A stretch of 64,000 nucleotides of DNA, from contig JAFYRI010000009.1 in NCBI GenBank assembly GCA_017559525.1, positions 90,858 to 154,857 on the forward strand, given 5' to 3'. This stretch comes from Alphaproteobacteria bacterium (lineage in GTDB: Bacteria > Pseudomonadota > Alphaproteobacteria > CAAHEQ01 > UBA3637). The position numbers and the translations under genes are program-made. The stretch's first letter is position 1. Every line of letters starts with the position of its first letter. The notes under the pieces were generated by a model, which was not told where the DNA came from, did not search any database, and saw only the letters and a list, made by a program, of their open reading frames with translations. Below, in pieces: positions 55,340 to 64,000 of the stretch.

Positions 55340-56329
55340 ATGGAAGAGATTATTTTTCCCAATCAAATCAGAATGTTCAGACGAGTTCGTGGTAAACCTA
55401 TGAAAAAGTTGGCTGAGGTGCTAGGACTTAGTTTGTCAGCTATTAGTAAGATTGAAAAAGGTTATCGCCGTATTGATGAAACTCAGTTGGAAATTATCTC
55501 TAAATTTTTGGATTGTCCTAAAGAAGCTATTTTTGTATCTGAATATTCTTCTCAGCCAGAGGTTGTAAAGGCTTGGAAAACTGAGCAAGATCGTCGCAGT
55601 CATATTAATGAAGGTGGTGGCCTTAAAACGTTGGGCGCAGGGTTGCGCTATATTCGAGGTCAAAAAAAATTGACATTGAATCAAGTTGCTAAGGGGGCAA
55701 AAATGACACTCTCCGTTTATCATCGAATTGAGATGGGTCAACGCGAGGTTGATGAAAAAACATTTCGTGATATTTCCAGAGCGTTAGGTTTTTCTGATAC
55801 AGAATTACAATTGAAAATTTATGAATTGGATATGTCTGGTGCGTTGGAAGAATTAAAACAATCTGAAGGTAAATCTGGGTTGTACGTTTCTAAGGGAGGG
55901 TATAATGATTTGCCAGTTAGCCGTTTTATGTTGAAAAGTGCTGATGCAAAAGAGCAAATGGTATCTATTTATGGTTTTCCTGCTGATGATGGGTTGATTA
56001 AATTGGATAAAAATACACCTTCTGGTTCTATGGTGTGTCCTTCTACTTTGTCATATGATGCCGATTTGTATGGGGTTTCTTTGACAACGCAAACGTTGGG
56101 AAGTGTCTTGCCATACAGATGTGTGTTGGTTGCCTCTCCAGCAAAAAAACCAGAAGTTGGTGATATTGCTGTTTGGCCACAACAAGATAATTTGGTTAAA
56201 CTTGTATCTTTAGTGCAGGATAAGAGTGGTAAGTTGTATGCTAGTACGCAAATACCTCAAGAAACAACTGAGGTGTCGACAGCAGAGTTGGAAAAAATGC
56301 ATAAAGTTGTGTTGATTGCAATGCCATAG
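55340..56329 (+). CDS. double-HTH (XRE) regulator with S24-like C-terminus
   Basis: 329 residues. Two XRE helix-turn-helix domains at about 5-60 (MKKLAEVLGLSLSAISKIEKGYR) and 97-150 (LTLNQVAKGAKMTLSVYHRIEMGQR). The C-terminal third (GDIAVWPQQDNLVKLVSL) resembles the S24/LexA fold, but no SGDSM-type Ser motif is seen, so it probably does not cleave. Between are YGFPADDG and a MVCPSTLSYDADLYG stretch. A regulator placed inside the operon, 233 bp after the hairpin; it may tune the secretion genes. AAGGAG ribosome site. Confidence 0.8.
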   Translation: MEEIIFPNQIRMFRRVRGKPMKKLAEVLGLSLSAISKIEKGYRRIDETQLEIISKFLDCPKEAIFVSEYSSQPEVVKAWKTEQDRRSHINEGGGLKTLGAGLRYIRGQKKLTLNQVAKGAKMTLSVYHRIEMGQREVDEKTFRDISRALGFSDTELQLKIYELDMSGALEELKQSEGKSGLYVSKGGYNDLPVSRFMLKSADAKEQMVSIYGFPADDGLIKLDKNTPSGSMVCPSTLSYDADLYGVSLTTQTLGSVLPYRCVLVASPAKKPEVGDIAVWPQQDNLVKLVSLVQDKSGKLYASTQIPQETTEVSTAELEKMHKVVLIAMP

Positions 56330-56337
56330 GATGGGAG

Positions 56338-57327
56338 ATGACTCAAGAAACTCAGACGGCTAAAAACTCTCTTTTAGAAGCTTTTTTAAAGCAAAGAGCA
56401 AAGCGTCAAAACAGTGCGGCAGTTGAAGCAAAACGATTGGTGAATTTGTATCGTCAATTGTCTTTGTTTGGTGATGAGTTTTTGGAAAAATATAATGTAA
56501 TGCTTTTGGAGGCTTCTCCTGAAGTACAAATGGTTTTACCTGATATTGTTGGTGGAACGGTCGTGCGTCAATATTTAGAGTTTTTAAAAGGTCGCGCTAA
56601 ACAAAGTGATGCAGATAGTATTATTTCTGAAGAAGACGCGGTTGATGCTTATCAATATCGTCATGCCGAATCATATTTGCCAACACCAGATGAAGTTCCT
56701 CCATTTTCAATGGAAGTAAATGTTGGGGGGGGGGTATCAAATGGAATTGATACGGCAACATTGTCCGCTCAATTAAATGCTTTTGAGCGTGCGTTGGAAC
56801 AGCAAAATGCTTTTTTGGTTCAGGCTTTGGCACAATTTAAACAAGAGGCTGTCTTGCGCTCGGAATTATCCAATTCGTCACAATCATCTGATTTTACTCA
56901 AATGCAAAAAGATGTGTTATCTGAATTGTTAACGCGTCAAAATGAACAGATGAATGCAAATATTAATACGATTTTGTCACAAACACAGGAAATTTCTGCT
57001 CGTCAGATGGAAGCTGTTGAAAAATTAATGCAAAAGCAACCAGTTATTGATCCATATGCTGTTATTGAAGAAGATGTTCCTGTGGTATCTGATACATCAA
57101 AAAAAGTTCAAAAATTTTCTTATGGCACCAGATATCGTTCAGAAGAACCAGCTATTTTACATCAGACGGAAGTAGAATTAGAGCCAATTAATGAAAATTT
57201 AGAGGATAAATCACAGGAAACTTCTACTGAAATGCCTAAACGGTATTCATCTATCTCATTAAATGAATATTACTCAGAAGAGGATGATGTTTTAGAAGGT
57301 AAAGAGACATCGGATTGGAAAGGATAA
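56338..57327 (+). CDS. acidic coiled-coil protein, unknown
   Basis: 329 residues, acidic, with helices in the N-terminal third (LEAFLKQRAKRQNSAAVEAKRLVNLYRQLSLFG) and a coiled coil around 150-235 (QLNAFERALEQQNAFLVQALAQFKQ). No TM or signal. The middle and tail are disordered (EEDDVLEGKETSDW). It follows the regulator by 8 bp. Not recognised; possibly a cytoplasmic partner of the machine. Confidence 0.65.
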   Translation: MTQETQTAKNSLLEAFLKQRAKRQNSAAVEAKRLVNLYRQLSLFGDEFLEKYNVMLLEASPEVQMVLPDIVGGTVVRQYLEFLKGRAKQSDADSIISEEDAVDAYQYRHAESYLPTPDEVPPFSMEVNVGGGVSNGIDTATLSAQLNAFERALEQQNAFLVQALAQFKQEAVLRSELSNSSQSSDFTQMQKDVLSELLTRQNEQMNANINTILSQTQEISARQMEAVEKLMQKQPVIDPYAVIEEDVPVVSDTSKKVQKFSYGTRYRSEEPAILHQTEVELEPINENLEDKSQETSTEMPKRYSSISLNEYYSEEDDVLEGKETSDWKG

Positions 57328-57330
57328 AAA

Positions 57331-58833
57331 ATGGCAAATCAACGCCTTATAGAAGCATTAGAACAATATACAGGAGAAGCAGATTCATTAGAGATGTTTG
57401 TCTCTGTCGCAACTCAAGAATTGGGGCAAGATTGGGTAAGTGTGATTTATGATGTTATGGCGGATATTCCGACAGAACTTCAGGAACGGTTAGCTCATGC
57501 ATTTAATTATAATGCCGCAATAACAGCTTGGAATGAGCTACAAGAGTATTTAACACAAGATACGCCACTTAATTATCAAGAAACAATGGAACGCGTACCT
57601 GTATTAGAACATTGGTTGAGTTTTTTTGGTGCTGTTGGTGAAGAAGCTTTAACTCAGTTAAAGGATAAATTACGTGCTCAAGGAGAAGGTGAAAATCAAA
57701 ATACAACACTGTTTAATGATCCATTTGCGACTTCAAATGTTGTAAATCAACCTTTAAATGAAGTTCCCTATCAATCGCAACAATCTATGGCTGTGACTTC
57801 TGAGCAGATTGATAATATTTTTTCAGATACTGATGAAAAACCGAAAAATATGGATGAGGTATCTAATTACTTAGATAATGTCCAAATGGCAAGGGAGAGT
57901 GTTCAATTACCGTTATCAACAGCAGAAGAAGAACAGATACTTCCTACGACATTGCAAGAAGTTCCATCTGTTGAAGAAGATATTCAATCTGTTGTGATTG
58001 GGCAACCAGAAAATAGTGAAGGACAAGACTTTGTTAATAGTGATACTCTTGCTTCACCAATTGTAAATATCTCTGATGAATATCGTACGGATGTATTTGA
58101 TCCGATAGCAGTTTCCGCTCCATCTCAAAATGATACTCCATTGTTGCATGAAAGTGAAGAGTCTTGGCGTATACGAAAGATGTTTCGCCAAGTAGATTTT
58201 ATTGCTAATATTGAGTCATGGATTTCATTTTTGTGTTTAGATTTAGGATATACAGATTTTTATAATTATCGTTATTATGGTTTTTTAGTTGATGTTTTAG
58301 ATAAAACGATTGCTGAATTGCAAGAATTATTAGGACAACGCAATTTGTATGATATTATAAATATGCAACGAGTTGGGGGTGTTCAATTTTTGCAAAATAA
58401 ATTAATGGCATATCAAAAACAATCTCAAGAAGCTCATGAAATGTTATCCGATTATATTCCTTTGGTACGTGAAGATTTATCTGTAGATGATTTGAAAAAT
58501 TGCTTGGGAGGTATGGATTTAACGGGTGAAAAAGAATATTTAGGACCTGCTCCAGATGGATTTGAGATGATAGATGATCCATATGAAAATATGAATGAAG
58601 ATGATTTGAAAAAAGAATATGAAAAGATTGAAACAGAGGGAGTTATGTCTTCTAATACAATAGAAAGCGGCATTTCAGCCTCCTCAATAACTATGTCATC
58701 TCATGAAAATTCAGAAAATACTGTAAAAAATACTTCACAAACACCACAAAATGGTGTACAACGTAAAATGTCCTTTTCATTTGGGGCAAAAACCGTTCAA
58801 CGTCCAGTACAAACAGATGGAAGCACATCTTAG
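57331..58833 (+). CDS. acidic soluble protein, unknown
   Basis: 500 residues, 3 bp after the previous gene. Helical N-terminus (LIEALEQYTGEADSLEMFVSVATQELGQ), long acidic disordered middle, and a second helical domain (IRKMFRQVDFIANIESWISFLCLDLGYTDFYNYRYYGFLVDVLDK). The tail is Ser/Thr-rich. No TM. Not recognised. Style and co-translation link it with the neighbours. Confidence 0.65.
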   Translation: MANQRLIEALEQYTGEADSLEMFVSVATQELGQDWVSVIYDVMADIPTELQERLAHAFNYNAAITAWNELQEYLTQDTPLNYQETMERVPVLEHWLSFFGAVGEEALTQLKDKLRAQGEGENQNTTLFNDPFATSNVVNQPLNEVPYQSQQSMAVTSEQIDNIFSDTDEKPKNMDEVSNYLDNVQMARESVQLPLSTAEEEQILPTTLQEVPSVEEDIQSVVIGQPENSEGQDFVNSDTLASPIVNISDEYRTDVFDPIAVSAPSQNDTPLLHESEESWRIRKMFRQVDFIANIESWISFLCLDLGYTDFYNYRYYGFLVDVLDKTIAELQELLGQRNLYDIINMQRVGGVQFLQNKLMAYQKQSQEAHEMLSDYIPLVREDLSVDDLKNCLGGMDLTGEKEYLGPAPDGFEMIDDPYENMNEDDLKKEYEKIETEGVMSSNTIESGISASSITMSSHENSENTVKNTSQTPQNGVQRKMSFSFGAKTVQRPVQTDGSTS

Positions 58834-58850
58834 AAAATGAGGGAAATATT

Positions 58851-60044
58851 ATGAGAAAAAACATTTTTTATAGCTTGTTGTTGTTGGGGTTCTTATCGGC
58901 TGGGCCGGTTGAGGCATTTAGAGGGCAGCTTGTTCGTGGCCATATTCAACCATCTAAAATGTTGTTGACACAGTCTGTTCAAAATTTAAATTTGGAAAGC
59001 CCATTCCGTTGTAATGTAAAAGAATATGGTGATATTGAAGTTATGACAACTTTGTCTTTATCTCCTAATGATTTTACGTTGCGTCAAGCTGATATTGGTG
59101 ATGCCTTACCTCGTTTTGAAGTGAATGGATTTTCTTTTGCAACTATGCCAATTGATAAGGCTTTAGCTCTTTTAGTTAAAGATGCCAATATTAATATTGC
59201 TTCAGTCGATCGTTCATATCCGGAATTAAATGCTGATGAGTTATATGGTGAATTAGAACCTGTTATAGCTGAATTAACTCGTGTAGGAGATGTTTTTTAT
59301 CGTTATGATGATACATCTAAGCGTTTGACTGTTTCTAAGCGAGGACAGTTTGAATTACAATTGCCTCATAATCGAACAGTTGTTTTCGCAGTTTTAGATG
59401 CTTTGCGCGGAGCAGGTATTAAAACAGCAGTGCCAAACTGGAAAGATTTTTCTATTATGTTGACTCTCAGTCGAAGTGAAGAAGATACGGTCAATACTTT
59501 GATGAGTAGTATTGTAAAAGATGGTAAATTGTTAGTTGCTGATACACAAGTTTATCTTTTAAATCCAATTATGTCTGCGAATTGGCAAGATGTTGTAAAT
59601 CGCTTTGGACCAGGTCGAGTTTATACTGCGACAAATGGAATGGTTGGAAAAATGTTAACAATGGGGCATAAGAATAAAGCTGATGAGTTGTTGGCTAAAT
59701 TACGTCCTAATTATGATGCTAAATTATTAAGTGAAGGTATTGCTATAGTGCCTCATGGGTGGAAAATGCGATTTGATGTTGGGCGTTGTGCTGTTGATCC
59801 ATCAAGTGTTTCTTCAGTATCTGTTATGTTAAATACGCATATTAAAAATCCACAAGAAGTAGAAACAATTGTTTCAGTAAATACTGATAAAGGTGAAATT
59901 TCCACCTTTAAAGGTTGGACTGAGATTGATGAAGAATTGGCTTTAATCGGTATTCCTGGAACGGTTGCAGGTTTTGGTCAAAATAATGAGTTATTAATCA
60001 CTTTGAAATTAAGATTTATTCGTTTATTGTCAGAAGGAAAATAA
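58851..60044 (+). CDS. secretin-like short exported protein
   Basis: 397 residues with a signal peptide (MRKNIFYSLLLLGFLSAGPVEA). Residues ~70-120 look like a secretin N0-type domain (FSFATMPIDKALALLVKDANINIASV). The last 110 residues have the order of a secretin C-terminal part: AIVPHGWKMRFDVGRC, MLNTHIKNPQEVETIVSVNTDKGEIS, ALIGIPGTV, and ELLITLKLRFIRLLS. Total length is much shorter than a usual 500-700-residue secretin, so it may be a reduced outer-membrane ring or an ancestor-like relative of the PilN/CpaC group. Co-transcribed with the bitopic protein next. Function inferred. Confidence 0.6.
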   Translation: MRKNIFYSLLLLGFLSAGPVEAFRGQLVRGHIQPSKMLLTQSVQNLNLESPFRCNVKEYGDIEVMTTLSLSPNDFTLRQADIGDALPRFEVNGFSFATMPIDKALALLVKDANINIASVDRSYPELNADELYGELEPVIAELTRVGDVFYRYDDTSKRLTVSKRGQFELQLPHNRTVVFAVLDALRGAGIKTAVPNWKDFSIMLTLSRSEEDTVNTLMSSIVKDGKLLVADTQVYLLNPIMSANWQDVVNRFGPGRVYTATNGMVGKMLTMGHKNKADELLAKLRPNYDAKLLSEGIAIVPHGWKMRFDVGRCAVDPSSVSSVSVMLNTHIKNPQEVETIVSVNTDKGEISTFKGWTEIDEELALIGIPGTVAGFGQNNELLITLKLRFIRLLSEGK

Positions 60045-60045
60045 A

Positions 60046-60561
60046 ATGGACAATCAATTTAAAGCACCTCCTGTTCCGCCTAAAGCTCCTACGCCTGTTT
60101 TTATGCCAAAGGAACATCCTCAAGAATCTACAACAAAAGGCTTGTATGATGATAATTTTGCGGTGGATTTTAACTTGCCGGCTAAATTTTTGACGACAAA
60201 AGTAATGGCAATGGTGTTAGGTGGGGCATTATTGTTAGGGGTATTATTTGGAGCTACATTTTTAGGTGGTGAACGTGCCCCTCAACAACAAGCTCCTACA
60301 AAAGGAAGTATAAATGGTGTTGTTCCTAATATAGATTTGACGGTTTCTTTGCCAAGATGCGGAATTGCAGAAAGAGGAAAAAGTTGTTTATTGTATGTGC
60401 AAAATAGTTCACGTTACGATAAAATGGTTGAAGATTTTTTTGATAATGCTGGTAGTTTAATGGGAAGAACAAGCCACTCCATTGCTATGGTTAATTCACG
60501 TTATGCAAAGCAACGAATAAAACCGGGGTATATTGCTCAAATTAAAATTCCAGATTTATAA
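60046..60561 (+). CDS. one-TM protein with periplasmic domain, unknown
   Basis: 171 residues. Pro-rich cytosolic head (PPVPPKAPTPVFMPK), one TM (VMAMVLGGALLLGVLFGATFLGG), then a ~100-residue periplasmic domain with two Cys (SLPRCGIAERGKSCLLYVQN) and DKMVEDFFDNAG. Begins 1 bp after the secretin-like gene. It could be the inner-membrane partner linking the ring to the channel. Family not named with confidence. Terminator follows. Confidence 0.65.
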   Translation: MDNQFKAPPVPPKAPTPVFMPKEHPQESTTKGLYDDNFAVDFNLPAKFLTTKVMAMVLGGALLLGVLFGATFLGGERAPQQQAPTKGSINGVVPNIDLTVSLPRCGIAERGKSCLLYVQNSSRYDKMVEDFFDNAGSLMGRTSHSIAMVNSRYAKQRIKPGYIAQIKIPDL

Positions 60562-60582
60562 AAATAATTATTTTCTTAAAGC

Positions 60583-60608
60583 GCCCACCATTAGGTGGGC
60601 ATTTTTTT
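60583..60608 (+). terminator. terminator of the secretion-type operon
   Basis: GCCCACC / GGTGGGC, 4-base loop, then ATTTTTTT. Confidence 0.9.
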
Positions 60609-60639
60609 GGGGATAAAATAAATTGGGTATATTTGTATC

Positions 60640-60668
60640 TTGACGTTATTGTCGATTTCCTGTATGAT
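60640..60668 (+). promoter_or_regulatory. promoter of the lipoprotein-protease gene
   Basis: TTGACG (60640-60645), 17-base spacer, TATGAT (60663-60668), 30 bases before the ATG. Confidence 0.7.
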
Positions 60669-60698
60669 TTTTACATATAATAGTATGGGAAACAGTAA

Positions 60699-62057
60699 AT
60701 GAAAATACTTATTTTTTTATTGTGTTTTTTGTTAAGTGCTTGTCAAATGGCGTTGGATTTACCTGAGCCAATAATACATAAAGAAATAGAAAAAGTATCT
60801 CGTTTTGCTGAACAACGTCCAGTTCAATTGAAGGGTATTGGTTTTGATATCCCTCAAGGAGAGTTATATGCTGTTTATCCTTATTGGCGATTTTCATTTC
60901 CTAATGTAAATATTGGATTGTGGTCTTGTAATTATAATATGAAATATCGGTATAATAAATCGCAAGCTTTTTGGAACTCTGGAGCCATTTCTTTATATCG
61001 TTTTCAACAAGAGTTTACAGGAGCTGTTGAAGATCCTCTCGCCGAACAAGGGTATGATATTGTTTCTGTAAAACAATCTGTTTTTGACGAAGCGAATGCT
61101 AAAGCTCGTTCTGAAATAGGGTTATCGGCAACAATTGTTGATTTAAAAATGAATATTTGTCATTTATATAATGGATTTTATAAAACATCATTAGGATTAT
61201 CCGGGGGAGCAGCTTACATAAAAATAAGATGGGAGTTATTTGATATACTACGTCGCAAAAAAATAGCAGTTATTGAAACAGATGGTATAGGGCAAATTGA
61301 TGATCCGATAGAAAATGGCGTTCAAATGTTGATTATTAATGCCATTAATAATGCTGCTGCAGATTTAGGACGTACAAAACAATTTTATGATATTGTATTA
61401 GGAAATACAGTGTTAGGTTATAATGATGATGAACAACAATTTTCAATACTGGAAATTGAAACACAAAGGAAAGTTTATAAAAAAACAATAAAGGAAAATT
61501 TTAATTTTATTCGTCGTGCGGTATTAACCGTTCGAACCAATGGTGGACATGGTAGTGGTTTTTATATTAATGATGAAGGTTATGCTTTAACAAATTATCA
61601 TGTGGTTGGAGAAGCAAAAAATGTTATAGTCACAGATTTTTCTGGAACTTCTCATCAAGCGGAAGTTATTCGCGTTCATAAAGGACGAGATATTGCTTTG
61701 ATAAAGGTAGGGGTATTTGATAATCCATCTATTGCATTAAATACATCTGATAAGATGGAAATGATGGATAAGGTATATGCTATTGGTACGCCATTAAATG
61801 AAGCTCAAAAGGTAACAGTAACTGAAGGGATTATCAGTAATTTTAGAAAATCTCAAAAAACAGATATGAGTTATATTCAAGCAAGTATTCCTATAGCTGT
61901 TGGTAATAGTGGTGGTCCATTATTAGATGAGTTCGGTAATGTTATTGGAGTGGCAGTTGCAGCTACAGGTAATAAAATGGGGACTGTTTATTCTCGGTTT
62001 ATTCCGATTAAAGATGCCTTAAAAAAATTAAATATCAAAATGGTAAAAGGACATTAG
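60699..62057 (+). CDS. lipoprotein with C-terminal trypsin-like serine protease
   Basis: 452 residues. Lipobox LLSAC (residues 11-15). The first 270 residues are a domain I do not recognise (VYPYWRFSFPNVNIGLWSC...). The last ~190 form a DegP/trypsin-like protease with the triad: His in TNYHVVG, Asp in GRDIALIKV, Ser in GNSGGPLLD. No PDZ domain is present, unlike DegP. It is likely held on the periplasmic side of a membrane and may respond to misfolded envelope proteins. Own promoter. Confidence 0.85.
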   Translation: MKILIFLLCFLLSACQMALDLPEPIIHKEIEKVSRFAEQRPVQLKGIGFDIPQGELYAVYPYWRFSFPNVNIGLWSCNYNMKYRYNKSQAFWNSGAISLYRFQQEFTGAVEDPLAEQGYDIVSVKQSVFDEANAKARSEIGLSATIVDLKMNICHLYNGFYKTSLGLSGGAAYIKIRWELFDILRRKKIAVIETDGIGQIDDPIENGVQMLIINAINNAAADLGRTKQFYDIVLGNTVLGYNDDEQQFSILEIETQRKVYKKTIKENFNFIRRAVLTVRTNGGHGSGFYINDEGYALTNYHVVGEAKNVIVTDFSGTSHQAEVIRVHKGRDIALIKVGVFDNPSIALNTSDKMEMMDKVYAIGTPLNEAQKVTVTEGIISNFRKSQKTDMSYIQASIPIAVGNSGGPLLDEFGNVIGVAVAATGNKMGTVYSRFIPIKDALKKLNIKMVKGH

Positions 62058-62118
62058 ACATGATTAAAAACTTGTTTTTTAATTTAATGCAAACTATATG
62101 CTTTCAAAAGGAGAAAAT

Positions 62119-62727
62119 ATGTTGATTTTAGCGTTAGATACTTCATCATCAGCCGTCAGTGTTGCTTTATTGGATGAAGAAAAGGTACTTGCATATCGTG
62201 AACAAATAATGGATAGGGGACAAGGTGAAGCATTGGTTCCTATTATTGCTGATGTTTTGGATCAAGCTAAAAGAAAAACAACAGATATAACGGGTGTTGC
62301 AGTAGCAATCGGTCCTGGCTCTTTTACAGGGGTGAGAGTAGGTTTGTCAACAGCTAGGGGGATAGGATTGGCTTTAAATATTCCAGTTTATGGCGTGACT
62401 AATTTTGAAGCGGTTGCCTATGGTTTGTTGAAACCAATTAAGATTGTCTTAGATACAAAACGGGGTGATTATTTTACACAAGATTTTGATGAAAGTGGTT
62501 GTCCTATTAGTAATCCTAAAACACAAACTTCAGATGACTTAAAATCTCTGTTACCATTTACGGCCATTGGAGATGGTGCTGAAAAATTATCGCAAGAAAT
62601 TGGATGTAATATAATACAAAAAATATCACCATCAGCTGTTTCAATTGCTAAAATAGCAATCAGCAGATCTGCGCATCCATTACCTCCAGAACCTCTGTAT
62701 TTGAGAGATGCTGATGTTACTATCTAA
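62119..62727 (+). CDS. tsaB: tRNA threonylcarbamoyladenosine protein TsaB
   Basis: 202 residues from ATG 62119 (GGAGAAAATATG). Motifs ILALDTSSSAVSVALL, GPGSFTGVRVGLSTARGIGL typical of TsaB. Scaffold partner of TsaD for t6A37 modification in tRNA. The rimI gene starts inside its end. Confidence 0.93.
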   Translation: MLILALDTSSSAVSVALLDEEKVLAYREQIMDRGQGEALVPIIADVLDQAKRKTTDITGVAVAIGPGSFTGVRVGLSTARGIGLALNIPVYGVTNFEAVAYGLLKPIKIVLDTKRGDYFTQDFDESGCPISNPKTQTSDDLKSLLPFTAIGDGAEKLSQEIGCNIIQKISPSAVSIAKIAISRSAHPLPPEPLYLRDADVTI

Positions 62728-63145
62728 AATATCTATTCCTCATGTGCAGGCATTGGCAACGTTGCATATGGTATCATTTGATGAACCATGGACAGAACAT
62801 GCTTTTGCGATGTTATTAAAGTTACCCACAACAATAGGGTGGTGTGATGAAAAGGGGTTTATTTTATGTTCACATGTATTGGATGAAATGGAAATTATTA
62901 CCTTTTGTGTTCATCCTAGTTGCCGTCGCCAAGGGTATGGAGAATTATTATTGCGAACAATGTTTGATTATGCCACTAATATGAATGTTTCAAAAATATT
63001 TTTGGATGTGCGTATTGATAATATTGGCGCGATACAGTTGTATAAGAAGATGGGATTTGTTGAAAACGGCATCCGTAAAGGATATTATAAAACCCGCCAA
63101 GGTCCTAAGGATGCCGTTTGTATGGTGTACGATATTTTAAGATAA
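62708..63145 (+). CDS. rimI: ribosomal-protein-alanine N-acetyltransferase RimI
   Basis: 145 residues. GNAT fold with acetyl-CoA loop CRRQGYGELLL (R/Q-x-x-G-x-G/A) and the C-terminal NIGAIQLYKKMGFVENGIRKGYY. Acetylates the N-terminus of S18 by family. Its start overlaps tsaB by 20 bases, the widespread tsaB-rimI pairing. Confidence 0.92.
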   Translation: MLMLLSKISIPHVQALATLHMVSFDEPWTEHAFAMLLKLPTTIGWCDEKGFILCSHVLDEMEIITFCVHPSCRRQGYGELLLRTMFDYATNMNVSKIFLDVRIDNIGAIQLYKKMGFVENGIRKGYYKTRQGPKDAVCMVYDILR

Positions 63146-63152
63146 TAAAATC

Positions 63153-63172
63153 CCCCTCAAAACATAGAGGGG
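63153..63172. terminator. hairpin between convergent rimI and pilin-like gene
   Basis: CCCCTC / GAGGGG with 8-base loop in the 38-bp gap between convergent genes. Confidence 0.55.
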
Positions 63173-63183
63173 AAAAGTTTATC

Positions 63184-64000
63184 TTACTTATCTACACAGA
63201 TAGTATAGCCCATCCAACCATTCATACAATCTCCTCCTTTAAAACAACTTTTTTCTCCTGATACGCAAAAAGGAGCATTAGAAGATATTGTATTTTTAAA
63301 AGCGTCTAAAAATGATGCCGATAAAAAATGTTCTTCAGAAATAAGAGAGAAGCCATTTAATTCACAAAATAAATCTGGTTCAATATTAAAATTATCACCA
63401 ACAAATCCTTGAGAGCGGTTTGATATATAAACTGTTTCATTTATATCTTTTAATACGACTTTATGAAATTCAGCTTGAATACACTTGTTTGGCGTCATAG
63501 AAATATCACAATAAAATCCAGGATCACATTCTGAGTGATCAGAACATTCTTTGTCGGCAATGCATACACCTTGTTGACAAGTTCCTTCCCCACATTTTGT
63601 GCCATCAGCATGAGCCGTGCAGTTGCCACTATATCCATCTTCTCCCCACTCCTTAGAGCAATAATAACATACTCCACACATACTATCATTATTACAGCAT
63701 TTATATGCAGTTGCAAATCTTGGAGGTTCTTCACTCATACAAATCCCATGTGTACAAGAATATCCTTCTGGACATGTTTTGTTTTTACATAAATCTTCTG
63801 GTGTCGTGCCACCTTCACCAGCATTTGTGATAAAGAAAAATCCCATTGTGTTGTCTTCCTCTTTATTACAAGCTGAAGCATCTTCAGCTGATGTTCCATT
63901 TACTTCTACTTTGGTTGTTTGGTTGTTTTGAATACCTTCATAAACCATTTCACATACGCTTTGTGGTACATTTGAAATACTGAAATAGGCATCTCCTTCA
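63184..64000 (-). CDS. Cys-rich pilin-like protein, 5' end outside window
   Basis: The open frame runs past the ATG at 63948 to the right edge, reading GDAYFSISNVPQSVCEMVYEGI, which resembles the pilin-body ending VKRVCQMTFDNN of the prepilin at 24.3-26.3 kb. So this is the C-terminal part of a pilin-like protein. Cys-rich modules follow (CPEGYSCTHGICMSEEP, CCNNDSMCGVCYYCSKEWG, CGEGTCQQGVCIADKECS), then a C-terminal domain with VCVDK end. Likely exported and disulphide-bonded. Convergent to rimI. Confidence 0.7.
   Translation of the reverse strand, partial: EGDAYFSISNVPQSVCEMVYEGIQNNQTTKVEVNGTSAEDASACNKEEDNTMGFFFITNAGEGGTTPEDLCKNKTCPEGYSCTHGICMSEEPPRFATAYKCCNNDSMCGVCYYCSKEWGEDGYSGNCTAHADGTKCGEGTCQQGVCIADKECSDHSECDPGFYCDISMTPNKCIQAEFHKVVLKDINETVYISNRSQGFVGDNFNIEPDLFCELNGFSLISEEHFLSASFLDAFKNTISSNAPFCVSGEKSCFKGGDCMNGWMGYTICVDK

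Overview
The window reads as a chromosomal segment of an AT-rich, host-associated-type alphaproteobacterium that is probably uncultured. The F1 ATPase operon follows the alphaproteobacterial order (delta)-alpha-gamma-beta-epsilon. A GTTC-N7-GTTC SOS box of the alphaproteobacterial LexA type is present. Housekeeping genes include lnt, rpmJ, pgpA, tsaB and rimI. Most promoters found by eye are TTGACA/TTGCAA-N17-TATNAT. The taxonomic placement is inference.

Layout. 1-2.3 kb: end of a Cys-rich repeat protein cut by the window edge, a small secreted lectin-like protein, a YgjP-type metallopeptidase and a one-TM protein. 2.3-7.3 kb: F1 ATPase operon in which the C-terminal domain of delta (OSCP) is fused in frame to the N-terminus of alpha; gamma carries an insertion. 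7.3-18.8 kb: leftward, very compact T7-like podovirus module (two early genes, portal, scaffold, capsid, tail tubes A and B, internal virion-like protein, terminase, SleB endolysin, XhlA-like and holin-like proteins, a glycosyltransferase). It has no visible integrase, replication genes, RNA polymerase or tail fibre. Its promoter carries an SOS box and faces a divergent S24-type repressor gene. 19.4-22.5 kb: rpmJ, lnt, porin. 22.6-27.4 kb: perR-rbr with a 15-bp Fur/PerR box, a decayed second copy of the perR-rbr 3' ends, and between the copies a Thr-rich mucin-like secreted protein and a type IV prepilin with a huge Cys-rich, repeat-bearing extension. 27.5-29.7 kb: MATE transporter and two small paralogues. 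29.8-37.5 kb: tRNA-Lys(CTT) followed by an accessory-looking stretch (CAT-like acetyltransferase, a broken gene, acyltransferase, DUF1810, LMW phosphatase, double Nudix, TSCPD protein, Dps, MFS, exonuclease III).

37.5-48.1 kb (minus strand): a 2030-residue protein with hydrophobic core and 16-residue Pro/Ala/Glu repeats, a PQG-repeat protein, pgpA and unrecognised genes. 48.2-60.6 kb (plus strand): probable envelope-secretion operon with three VirB6/TrbL-like membrane paralogues sharing a CWxC motif, a double-HTH regulator, two acidic coiled-coil-type proteins, a short secretin-like protein and a bitopic protein. 60.7-63.1 kb: lipoprotein/serine protease, tsaB, rimI. The right edge cuts a second Cys-rich, pilin-like gene.

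The most unusual points are the delta-alpha fusion, the compact SOS-boxed podovirus cassette, the CWxC VirB6-like operon with its secretin-like partner, and the pilin/mucin pair lying between two copies of perR-rbr. All calls come from reading the sequence; no database search was run.
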